DNA of 64,000 bases from the NCBI GenBank assembly GCA_950295325.1, contig OX485809.1, positions 10,728,001-10,792,000 of the forward strand, read 5' to 3'. The stretch is from Polytrichum commune (Eukaryota > Streptophyta > Polytrichopsida > Polytrichales > Polytrichaceae). This document shows positions 11,273-21,337 of this stretch, piece after piece (positions within the stretch are counted from its first letter, which is position 1; every line of letters begins with the position of its first letter). The position numbers were made by a program, and so were the translations under genes. A model generated the notes under the pieces. It searched no databases and was not told where the DNA came from. It saw nothing but the letters and a program-made list of their open reading frames with translations.

Positions 11273-11605
11273 TCACATATATTATTTGCGAAGGGCCTAA
11301 GATAGATGCCTAGAGGACTCAAAGTGCCAATATGACATTATTTATGAACATTAGTAACTTCATAAAATGGAAAAGTATTTACATTATAACATTTAGCATT
11401 GCACATTGGAATACTTCAGATGGTAGCTTGCGTTTTAGTATCAAGGATACTATTGAGCATACTAATGAAAAGTGTCATATGCTTCCATTTTAGTGTGCAA
11501 GTGATAGATATTCTTAATTCATTTGAATACATGGGTGGCTATTACGATGTATTTTGGTGGATGGATGAATTCGGAAGGCAGGGCGTTAGTTAGTTAGGAG
11601 AAAAA

Positions 11606-11775
11606 AGAGCGGACGGGGTGGACGGGTGGGAACGCGGGGGCGGACGGGTTGGGAATGGGGCGGGTAACGGGAGCGGAGGGGGGGGGGGGAACGGGGACGG
11701 ACGGGAGGGCGGACGGAGGGGGGCGGACCGGGTGTGGGAACGGGTGGGAACGGGGGCGGACGGGGGTTGGATTGG
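11606..11775 (-). repeat. G-rich array, reverse complement of the 9.5-kb array
   Basis: Runs of GGGGCGGACGGG and GGGAACGGG, including a run of 10 G. Same repeat as at 9535-9690 in the other orientation. Confidence 0.85.
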
Positions 11776-11923
11776 GGGCTAGTATTTTTTTCCCAACTTT
11801 ACCTCTACTTTGCTGACATGTCATCACACGTGGACATCTTACATCCTACGTGTCTGAAATGGGGTAATGTAATTACACACAAAATTCAGTAAAATTCAAG
11901 TCCCTCAGGATAAAGACAGCATC

Positions 11924-11973
11924 CGGCATAATGTCGTGACAGATACGTGTCGTGATGGCACGACATTATGCCG
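11924..11973. repeat. perfect 15-bp inverted repeat
   Basis: Arms CGGCATAATGTCGTG and CACGACATTATGCCG with a 20-nt spacer. Followed by CATCACGACACAATAGACAACC, matching the tail of the 9.88-kb cluster. Confidence 0.85.
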
Positions 11974-12940
11974 AGATTAGCCTCCATCACGACACAATAG
12001 ACAACCCTGAACGTGGGCCATTATTTTTTTGTAAAATTAATATAGGGGCTGAAGATAAGGATCCTAGAAGGTATGTTTAATATGTTTGCTGTGGTCTCCT
12101 ATGTGTCTTCTTCATAACTTTGTTTGCAATGGTATTATTGTTTGCATCTTTCTTTGTTTCCATGCTTTCCCTCAACACTCGTTAATTGCGTTAGGAAATA
12201 GATTAGTTTTTATTATTTAAAAGGAATATAAAGTACAAAAAATTGCAGTAACTTGGACAATATAAATAATGAAAGGGTGCAAACAAATGGGCCATTTTTT
12301 AAATTTAAATAATTATAGGAAGACTTTAATTCAACCCTTGAAGGTAAATAGCCCCAAAACAAAAAAACCCCTAGTTGCACGTGGTGCACTAAAATGCCTT
12401 AGAGTGATCTACCCGTGAAAAAAAAAACGGAGAAGGAGAAGGAGAAGGGTTGGTGCTCAGGTACGTTATTTTATTTTTTGCTTTGTTTCCATTCTGCATA
12501 GTTAATTGCGATGGTATGAACCTTATGTCAAACCTCTGATTTCTTCTAGTCTTGGAGCAAACACGAGCTAACCCTGTACTAACTATGTCGGAAGCCGTCA
12601 CAAAGCTCCTCCATGCTAGTTCACCTCGTTCAATCTTGTTGTCAGGATGCTTAATATGTACTCCGCCTGTAATCCGAGAAACATAGCACTTGCTAATTAC
12701 ACTAATTACAGTGTTCATTTCCGCTTTCAGGTTCTTTCAATGACTAAAAGACAGATTTTGATCCGAGATTCCTACTTTGGAATATCGCGTGAGACGAATT
12801 TTTCTACAAGTGATAACATCATATCCGTTTAGAGCCCGGATACAAAACAAGTAACCCATTCGCAAATGGAATTGGCGTGAACTTTGTAGAAGGAATAATG
12901 GGCAAGTCAATTCCAGTGGCTAGATTATTCTACGTCCGGA
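11974..12940. other. gap, nothing certain
   Basis: AT-rich sequence. The last 100 bp may be a degraded N-terminus of the hAT transposase, but I cannot read it. Confidence 0.35.
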
Positions 12941-12943
12941 GGT

Positions 12944-13490
12944 AAAATCGTTTACAATTTTTGTAGGGAGAAAGAAGGCCGCTCAGTATACGCTAAGGAT
13001 GGGTCAAAAAATTTCAAGGTGAGTGCATTTATAGACCATTCTCGTTCAAATGAACACCACATGCTTGCTTGGGCCTCTACCAGCAGAGAGAAACCATGGA
13101 AAAAACAATTTCCAATGGTCGGCGTGCTTGTGATGAGGCTTTGCAAATCCTCTTCAAAGCAACCTAATTTACAATGAAGCCATCTCTTCCATATTCAAAA
13201 TTCCCTGTATTGTCTAAATTGTTGATGTCTGTGAATGCTCCTATTACATCTAGCATATATTAAGAAAAAAAAACTTGCAGTGATTTAATAAGGTGCATTT
13301 CCGTAGTAATCCAAAAGAAAATAATTTGTAGGATTCAAAGTTCTCCATTCTTTGGCATTATGATTGATGAATCTACATATATTAGTGTCACTGGACATCT
13401 TGTCATGTTTGCAACAATTATACAGGAGGATTTGCCCAAAACTATTTTTTTAGGTCTGCTACAGTTGGATGGCGGTGTCGTGATGTGGGC
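12944..13490 (+). pseudogene. hAT transposase remnant, N-terminal part
   Basis: The first recognisable block (12944-13166) reads GKIVYNFCREKEGRSVYAKD and then GSKNFKVSAFIDHSRSNEH, as in the N-terminal zinc-finger region of hAT proteins of the ZNF862-like type. After a gap without readable frame, 13330-13490 gives FFGIMIDESTYISVTGHLVM, then PKTIFLGLLQLDGG, the block around the first catalytic Asp. Homology stops at about 13490, where unrelated DNA carrying a solo LTR begins; the middle and end of the protein resume at about 16.2 kb. Frames are broken by stops, so it cannot be functional. Confidence 0.75.
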
Positions 13491-13953
13491 CGACTACTAG
13501 TTAAAATTTAGGCATTTTATATGTTATTGTTATTTTCAAATTAATATTTATATGATGATGTAAGTTAGTTGAGAACCGGTCTTAAGTTCAAGACCGGGTG
13601 ACTCGGTAGATGGATGTGGTAGGTAGGATTTGAAAAAGATAGGATTTACCGGCGGACCGTTACCTAATTACCTAGAGGTTCTAGAAGGCCTAACCTTTTA
13701 GTTTCCTATTTGTTAGCGGGATAATGTTTCTAGAAGCCTTTAACCCAAACTTTCCTATTTGTTAGTGGGATAATGTCTCTAGAAGCCTTTAACCCAAACT
13801 TTCATATTGGCTTGCCGGATTAGCCTTTAACCCAAAATTTTCCTATTTCTAGTGGGATAATCCTTATCCCAATGGTTTTCTATTGGCCGAAAGGGGCAAA
13901 GAAGAAAAATATTTAAGGGGTGTTAGAAGTGTGTTAAGGGGGGGAACGTTAGC
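13491..13953 (+). other. left part of an unidentified insertion in the hAT gene
   Basis: No homology to the hAT protein. It contains a tandem duplication of about 54 bp (unit with GGGATAATGT and CTAGAAGCCTTTAACCCAAA, about 13.70-13.81 kb). Together with 14934-16150 it may be one older insertion into which the solo LTR landed. Confidence 0.45.
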
Positions 13954-14933
13954 ATTTGTGTCGCAACCCTTGCTAGCCCATTTAGCAATCTTGCCAATTT
14001 TCCTTTCTAGCAAAGGTTACAAGCGCTAACCGTTCGCATACCGCCATGCTAATGGATAGCTCCTCTTACCCCGGACCTATAGTTCATAGAAGGGAACCAA
14101 CCCTCCTACTTTGCTTTCGGGACTCACCCCTTAATCGGTAACCCATTCCTAAATGTGGACTTCCATCCATGGAAGTCCAATCCCATGTTGATCATCGCGT
14201 TGCCGGAGCAACACTACAACAACCCGAACCATACTAGGCCACTATGGCCTCACAATTGGCCAATGCCCATGGAGGCCGTGCCGTTCGGCCTCGGGTGGGT
14301 GAGGCCACACCACCTCACCCATATAAGCCTTTAGGACTCTACGCGGGGCCCCTACCCCACCGTCAACCAACCACTTGTCTCTCTACCAAGAGTTGGGGCC
14401 AAGTAGACATTTTCCCTTAGTTGCTGGGTCTAGAAGCCCCTAGCAGCTTCAGACCATCATAACTTCCTTGTATGATGTCTGATTCCAACAATCCACCACT
14501 CCATCTTCATCTAGGCTTCACGTAGATGCCGATGGACTCCTCGCTTGCCCCATTCAGGCAAGTATTGAGGAAGTTATGCCTCTTTGAACCTTGGCAGTCC
14601 CGGGAATCCCTCCCAGGCACTGCTGTACCAGGGTGCTGTCCCGGGACAGCGCCCCACTCAAATGGCCATAATTCCTAGCTCACACCTCCGATTGAGGTGT
14701 TCTTGAGCGTTCTAGAATCACCACGCCATGAGCTACGCATAGCTCATGGCCTCACCCTCATGCCTCCTAGTCTCCGTGGGTGGGAGGCGTTCCCAACGCC
14801 CGGGGCGCTCACCCACACTAGGATCACTTGGGCCCTTTCGCAACGGCGCCACAAGTCCCGGGTGTCATTCCGGGGTCCCCCTTGTGCCCATGGTGTTTCG
14901 GGCACTCCTCATGGAGAGGTGTGCGACAATTTG
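13954..14933 (+). mobile_element. solo LTR, family 1, copy 2, TSD ATTTG
   Basis: LTR 13959-14928 (970 bp) starting TGTCGCAACC and ending GTGTGCGACA, with exact ATTTG at 13954-13958 and 14929-14933. Near-identical by eye to the other family members, including the palindromes and the ATATAAG box. No internal region. Confidence 0.92.
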
Positions 14934-16150
14934 GAATTAGTACTTATGTAGAGTTGAAGGAGTTTTGAACATTTTGAGAAGAAGAAGTGTTTAGGAAGCT
15001 CATTTATACAAGAAGGTGAGGGGGTGAGAGTTTTAGAATGACTAGGTTGCACTAAATGTATTATTTGTATTGTTTCATTCAGTATTAAGTGAGCAGAACT
15101 TTTGAATGAAGGATTTGTAAATTGTGGATGATTAGACTGTTCGATTGTTATAAAAATTTGAGAGGATGTTCTTTATGAGATATAAAAGTTGAGGTAAAAA
15201 TTTGCAAGGTTCAGTCTTTGAGGAGAAAAAGTTGTGAAGGGTTGAAGTGAAGGATGTCTAGGAACAAAGGCAATTAGGATAACAAGGTTTGAAAATATAG
15301 ATCTTTTTGAATATTATAGCTATGGCTACAAAAATTTGATACTACGTTTTGATCTTATTTATCTATTATATGTCAAAATTTGAGAATAATTGGACTTAAT
15401 GGTTAGAAGTTATTAGAGTTTTAGTGACCGGATGTTATACCACAACATTCATGCTAGGAAGATAGTGTTAGGAAAACATGCATAAGTTTTAAGTTTGAGC
15501 TCCGTTTGTGCTGAAATTTGGTGTGGATATTTTTAGTAAGGTACTTAATACGTGTATTAAGTTTCACTTTAAGATATTGAATTAGGTGAGAGTTATATTA
15601 TTCTGAAGTTTAGGTGGACAACATTGAGAGGGATTTACAACAAGGATGTAGGAGAAGGGAAAGGTACTATAAAATTTTAAACACTACCATAAAAAAAACC
15701 CCGTGTTTACCGAATAGTGCACATTTTTCTTGACAGCGGTAAAAAAAATTTCTGCTTCAATTTTTTATTGCGTGATATATTAGTTGCGGTTGTGGAATTT
15801 AGATTTGTGCAAGTTAGTGACCTTTGGTAGTAATGGAGCAAACAACATGATTGGGTTTTAGACCGGTGTTTCAACGCGAATTAGCAAAGATGTAAATCTG
15901 TTTCTTATAACATGTCATTGTGTAGCTCATTAGACCAACCTTGTTGTTTTGAATGTTGCCAAAACATTGGATTGTAAGGTTTTGTTCACTGAAATAGATG
16001 TTTTGATAAATTTGATTTAAAATTTTTTTGCACAAATTGAGTAAGCGCAAGCATACATTAACGACTTTGTAGGAACAATTATTTGATTCCAAAAAAACTA
16101 TGAAACGCTATCACAAAATTCGTTGATTAAGTAGATAATAGGCAATCAAT
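14934..16150 (+). other. right part of an unidentified insertion in the hAT gene
   Basis: AT-rich DNA without a supportable ORF. A CACTACCATAAAAA stretch at about 15.69 kb resembles a CACTA terminus, but no matching second end was found. Confidence 0.4.
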
Positions 16151-16199
16151 GCCCTTTGTGATTCACTTGAATCTGTTCTTATTTGTTTTTAAGAGGTTG

Positions 16200-17270
16200 A
16201 TGAAAATGAAAATGAAATCTGTTATAAAGTTTGTTTTGGTAAAATTGGGTTCGTTCAAGTATATTTATATCTTATATTTTTTGGCTGATATTCTTCACTC
16301 GTTGGCTATGCTATCAAAGGTATTTCAACTGAAGTTTGTGGATGTCATCACTTTGGGAAATATTGTGTGTATTGAGGTGGCTCAAATTCGTATGATGTTC
16401 ATTGTCGATTCTTGTGATTTGAGTGTTGATGTCTTTAATGAATTCACTGATTATCATGTTTTGTCTGGTTACGGTCCTCACGGTGGGTACTTGAAGAGGT
16501 TGCAATTTGAAGTAAGGGGTTTCATGTTTCACAATTTCTAGATGACACGGTCTAGGCTTGGCATTGACTTGGAAAAAATATTGACGTTCTAAATTTTTTT
16601 TACACAAGCTGTTTGTTCCGCCCTTGATGCACGTTTTTGTGACAATGATTTGATTTCTTGTTTTAAGATTTTGAATCCGACTAATATGCCTTTAGGGCAA
16701 GTGGGCTTACAAAATTGGTGTATTTCTGAATTGGATATTTTGTTGTGTCATTATGGAGTAAAGCGCTTACATAGAAGCTTTAAACTTCCTCCTCTTGTGG
16801 ACCAAACAACATGTAAGCGTGAAGTTTTAGCCTTCAAGTTTCAGTGTACTACAGAATGGAGGAATAAGAATTTCAAGGATTTGTGGGGTATGATAACTTA
16901 GAATCATGCTTTGCAAACACAGTACCCTAACCTCCTTATTCTTGCAAAGTTAGCTCATGTGCAATGTGTTTTTACATCGACATGTGAACGTGCTTTCAGT
17001 GTGCAGAATTTGATCAAGACCAAAGTTAGAAATAGGTTGGGTAGTAAGAATTTCGATGCAATGTTGCGAATTGCCTTAGAAGGGCCAAATGAGGAGGTAG
17101 ATGATATAATTGGTGACGCTATCCCACTTTGGAAGAAAGACAGTAAGTACCGTTTTTTGTATGCTAATCCCTTTTCTTATTTGAATTCTCCTAATATAGT
17201 GAGTGTGAGTGATGTGTCTTGTTCGTTTGGGGCAATTGATAATAACGGCAATGATACGCAAATTTTGTGA
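16200..17270 (+). pseudogene. hAT transposase remnant, central and C-terminal part
   Basis: Continues the hAT protein. 16260-16390 reads FLADILHSLAMLSKVFQLKF, then VDVITLGNIV and EVAQIRMMFI; 16470-16540 gives YGPHGGYLKRLQFEVRG. After stops, 16640-16900 continues ARFCDNDLISCFKILNP. The last piece, 16911-17270, is the dimerisation domain: KLAHVQCVFTSTCERAFSVQ, then NLIKTKVRNRLGSKNFDAML, then the end at NDTQIL and a stop. The Cys-Glu-Arg-x-Phe-Ser signature is typical of hAT C-termini. At least three in-frame stops mark it as dead. Confidence 0.8.
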
Positions 17271-18086
17271 TTTTTCAATACTAACTAGCCTCCGGATAAT
17301 ACTTGGACCCTTTTGTGGTGCTTGTATTTTCTGAAGGCTAAATCCTTAGCCCTAATATGGTAGGGGCTTTGCCAGGTTCAACTCTTGCTAAGGATATTAT
17401 TTAGACGAAAAAAAATGAAGAGTGAATGCCCACATTATTTAATCCTAAGCACTTGAAAAGAAAGAAAGAATAAATGACAATGACACATCCACCACCAAAA
17501 TATAAAACCGGCCCCACTTTAGACCTTTCGGAAATTGCATAAATGAAAAAACAAATGTCGGCTAATTGCCTAAATACATTAGGAAATGGGGGCTATCAAC
17601 CGATAAATTTTGCACTCTCTAGGCCCACTTCCGGGTAAAAATTGAAAAATCCAAGCCACTTGCAGAAAGCTCGGCAATTAGCCGTTTTTTTCTACAGAAA
17701 TCCCCGGACTCTGGTCACCATAGTCACTATCATTATTGTCAAAGCAAAGTTACAGGTATCATCATCTGAATTTTTGATTAATTAATGACCTTGCTGTCTG
17801 CTTGTGAATCATCATGGACTCCACATGTCCTTCAATTTCTCATTTTTTGGGAAGAGCGACATACCTGAGCAATTACTGCAGCAATTTCGAGGTCACTTCT
17901 CCATCACTTGCTCGGGGAGAACCGGGGCGGTTAGTTGCAGATGAATAGGCTGAGTGTGAGAAATAACCGGTTGAAGTTGGAGACTTCAGGAGGATTACTG
18001 ATCATTTTCGAGGAATCTACACAAGAATATACCTCAAATGAATGAAAGCAAAACCGAAGATGTCGTCAACATGTAACCGGCTAGAT
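17271..18086. other. gap, nothing recognised
   Basis: AT-rich. Some motifs (AATTAGCC, ACCGGCTAG) recall 10.55-10.68 kb, but not enough to define an element. Confidence 0.35.
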
Positions 18087-18540
18087 TTAAGGTAGAAATA
18101 CCATGAACCGTGAAAATAAGGTGATTCGCATTGGAGATAGGATGATCTTCAAATCATGAGATGATTTTCCAAGATAGAAGAGAAGGATACATGAAGAATG
18201 CAAGTTGTTTCATATTTTTATTCCTTGTAAAAAAAAATCTACATTGTTTCAAAGTGGAAAGATTGTCAAACCCCCTACTCGTTCACTAGATTCTTCTTAA
18301 ACCGAACATGGTAATGCTCATTTCCACACTGAACATCACCTAAACCGGTTAACTCATGAGTACATTAAACTGTGATTGATGATAGTCAAACATGACTAAA
18401 TTTGACTAAAACGGATTGTACACGCATATCATGCTGCCAACCTCGCGATTATCAGTTTCAGAAATGGCACTTCACTATTTTGATAGAAGTCTAGTACACG
18501 GGTAGAGGGTAGTTCACAGTTTGTAATATTCCTACCTTAG
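18087..18540 (-). mobile_element. MITE with TTAAGGTAGAAATACCAT end, copy 2 (inverted)
   Basis: Left end TTAAGGTAGAAATACCATGA. Right end CAGTTTGTAATATTCCTACC is its imperfect reverse complement. The interior matches 10854-11272 in reverse complement, so the two copies stand inverted on either side of the hAT remnant. Confidence 0.65.
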
Positions 18541-19582
18541 AATCACATGGATTTGGACTGACTATGCCCACAAACTTCCCGGGCACAAATGTTCTTCATG
18601 TTGTGCACAAATGGAGCTGGAGAACTTCAAAAGACTTGCTTGACTTTCAGTTGCTGAAATTCGGCTCTCAGGTTGAACTTCCGATGCCTGCAGGGAACTC
18701 ATGAAGTCCACCCTAAGTTAGTGTTTCATTCAGTAAATATATTTGGATGCTGAGTCAACTAGATGTGGTTGTAGGTGTGGCGTTGTGGAATCCATTTTAG
18801 AATGCAAACCTAGTAGTTTTGCTCTCTAACTTTGAAGCAGAAGTCAACTTTATTCGTGACTCATCATTGGACACGAAAATCATGGTCAAAGGGGTCGATC
18901 ACACCGTTCGTTGGAATCTCCGGCTGCTATAGTGTCAAAAGTGGTTGGCTAGTATCTATTTCTCAACATAATCCCCAACAATTTCAACGCTGGAACCGGA
19001 AGGCAAGTTTGGTGTGATGAGGATGTGAGTTGACAATGTAGTTGTGGGTGTAGCTTTTAGTGGTGATCTAAGATTCATGGGTTGTTTTTACAAAAGTCAA
19101 ATCGCATGTCAAGTGTATGGGCCATTTGACACAGGAATAGTACACGCAATCAATCGACAAATAAATCAATAAATAAAGATTACATGTTGATTGACACAGA
19201 TGGGGTTAGATCTCATGTTATTTGGAAGGGCCCCAGCTGGCCGAGCCATACCCCATCATGGGGGGAAGGGGGTGTCAGCTTAGGGCTCGCGATCCAGCAC
19301 CCTTGTGCAATCCCGCCCAAAAAAATAATTTAAAAAAACCCGACCAACAACCATTTCCTATCCTGCCTGATTCTGAAATAAAAGTCGCCCTCGCATTCTC
19401 TTCAAGGTCGCTTGTCCACAAATCCCATATTGAGTGCATGTCGCCTTGAAGGCCCAAAATATACTTGAAGTGAATCATCCCTCGATTTTGTGGGGGACTT
19501 GTCTTTATTGGAAACCCTTCATCCATGATGGTTGAGTTTATATATATGTCACAAATCTCAACAATGAACCGGGAGAACTGAC
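18541..19582. other. gap, nothing recognised
   Basis: Only short ORFs of 60-83 codons on both strands with no recognisable content. Confidence 0.35.
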
Positions 19583-19810
19583 CACTACACTAATTATCCC
19601 AATGAGTGCATCTTACTATTCAAAGTTATGCAGTGTTGTAACTATTAATGAAAACGTAACATTTTTTCAAGCAAAGCCATCTATGTTCCATCATATCCGA
19701 ACAACCTATTGAACTTTTGTTAGTAAAAATTTGAAATCATGCGTACAATGTTATTGCATTTGCATAACTCCGAATAGTAACACGGAGTAATTGGGATAAT
19801 CACTGTAGTT
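19583..19810. repeat. small foldback element with CACTAC-like ends
   Basis: Left CACTACACTAATTATCCC and right GGGATAATCACTGTAGTT are imperfect inverted repeats (about 17 of 20 match), with further inverted matches inside (TTACTATTC and GAATAGTAA). No TSD visible. Possibly a CACTA-type MITE. Confidence 0.5.
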
Positions 19811-20068
19811 TGGAGTTTGTAATTCCAAGTTAACTCCAAACTTCGTCCATTAGATGTTTTGAAACTCGGTGTCACACAACATGTGCAAATGAGCTGCCGC
19901 TTTCATTAGTTTAGTGACACCCCACCTCAAAGGTGACTATTTCCCAAGGAAAACCAAAATATTAATTTGAAACGTCTAGACCCAATGTTGCGTTCTTATT
20001 GGCTCCCCAAATGATGGGCCGTGTTGTCCCCCTACCCCAATTCAATTATTCAAGAGTTGGCCCAGAGT

Positions 20069-20770
20069 CTAAGGTAGAGGGTGCTAAAACCAACACCCCA
20101 TCGAAAACCAACACCTATAAACGCCTCCCAATTGCCAACACTCTACAACCTTGAACCGTACCCGGCGGTGTGGGAGTGTCTGGGCCCACGGAGTGACGGT
20201 TTTAGGTGCCATTAGTGGTGCCACCTCATAGCGGCCTCCATGACCTTCATGTAGGGTATGTAACGGGCTCCACTCTATCTCGGGTTGGTTCAAGGTGGGA
20301 TTAGGGTGGCTTGTCAATGCCTATTCTAGTCATTCTATTCACAACACCAAGGAGGTAGGCCCACAAAGCACAAAAGGGTCATTTCCCGGGATGCAAGGTG
20401 ATGGTTTTGCAAGCGAACCGGGAGGGATCATGGAGGTAGCCGTGTGGCTTTGCATACCCTTACTACTTGGGCTTTGATGTAGTTTGGGTCTAGCACCCAG
20501 CTATGTTGTGTTGGTTCTAGGCAATGAAGGTGGGGGTCCTCATCATATGCGAGGTTGCCATACACGGGGCCTATGGATTGGTATAAGGAAGCTAGTAGTT
20601 TTGACTTTGAATATTCATCAAATATTCAATTGAGACTAAAAATATTTTTTCTTTCTTGATACCTATGTTTAGCCCAAAGGCTAATATGAATATATATTTT
20701 ATATATCAACCACATAGCCATATGTATGTGCAATAGCTTAAAGTGTTGGTTTAAGCACCCTCTACCTTAG
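20069..20770. mobile_element. MITE-like element with 28-bp terminal inverted repeats
   Basis: CTAAGGTAGAGGGTGCTAAA at the left and its reverse complement TTAAGCACCCTCTACCTTAG at the right; the inverted repeat extends to 28 bp with about one mismatch. About 700 bp, no transposase. The GGTAG ends resemble those of the 10.85-kb family, but the TSD is unresolved. Confidence 0.75.
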
Positions 20771-20830
20771 AGGCAAACCCCCTTCCGAGCTGCTAGTTCA
20801 ATGAAGAATCGAACTTTATATTTAGCTCCC

Positions 20831-21095
20831 ATGGCCTTATCAACTAAAATGAGCCAATTGGTCCACTCAATATAATGTAGGGAATGTGATGGGAACGTAA
20901 TGATTGTTAGTTGGTACAAGAGAATACCCATTGAGGGTTCTTAAAATACAACTCAACCATTCCAATACACCCACACATGTTTATAAAACTTTGCAAATAA
21001 TCAATTGTAATATGGAAGATCTCATCAATTATGACAGTACGGATTGTCTCATAATGGCCCAATTGGCTCATTTTAATTTTAGTTGATAAGGCCAT
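20831..21095. mobile_element. foldback MITE just upstream of the ACX4 gene
   Basis: Arms begin ATGGCCTTATCAACTAAAAT (20831-20861) and end AGTTGATAAGGCCAT (21059-21095); the right arm has an extra TTAAAT-type insertion. Total 265 bp. It ends about 80 bp before the TATA box of the ACX4-like gene. Confidence 0.75.
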
Positions 21096-21175
21096 CCCCG
21101 GCCGGAACGCTGAGAATAATTTGACCCTAGCCTGAAATTCTGGGTCACCTCGATTGTGAGCCACCTCGATCGGCC

Positions 21176-21183
21176 TATATAAG
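21176..21183 (+). promoter_or_regulatory. TATA box of the ACX4-like gene
   Basis: TATATAAG, 155 bp before the chosen ATG; transcription would be expected to start near 21.21 kb. Placed by motif and distance only. Confidence 0.55.
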
Positions 21184-21337
21184 CTACACTCGGTGGTGGT
21201 GCTGGTTGAGCAGATTGAACATTACAGTTTCTGCAGGAGAGCTAGCTGCTACTCTTGGTAGCTTGTTGCTGGAGCTTGCAATCGGAAGTTCGAAGTGACG
21301 ATTGATTAAGTGATTAAGATCTTTGAGGACAGATTTC

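Noticed and set aside
15690-15760. CACTACCATAAAAA as an end of a CACTA element
   Set aside because: No inverted partner end or TSD was found.
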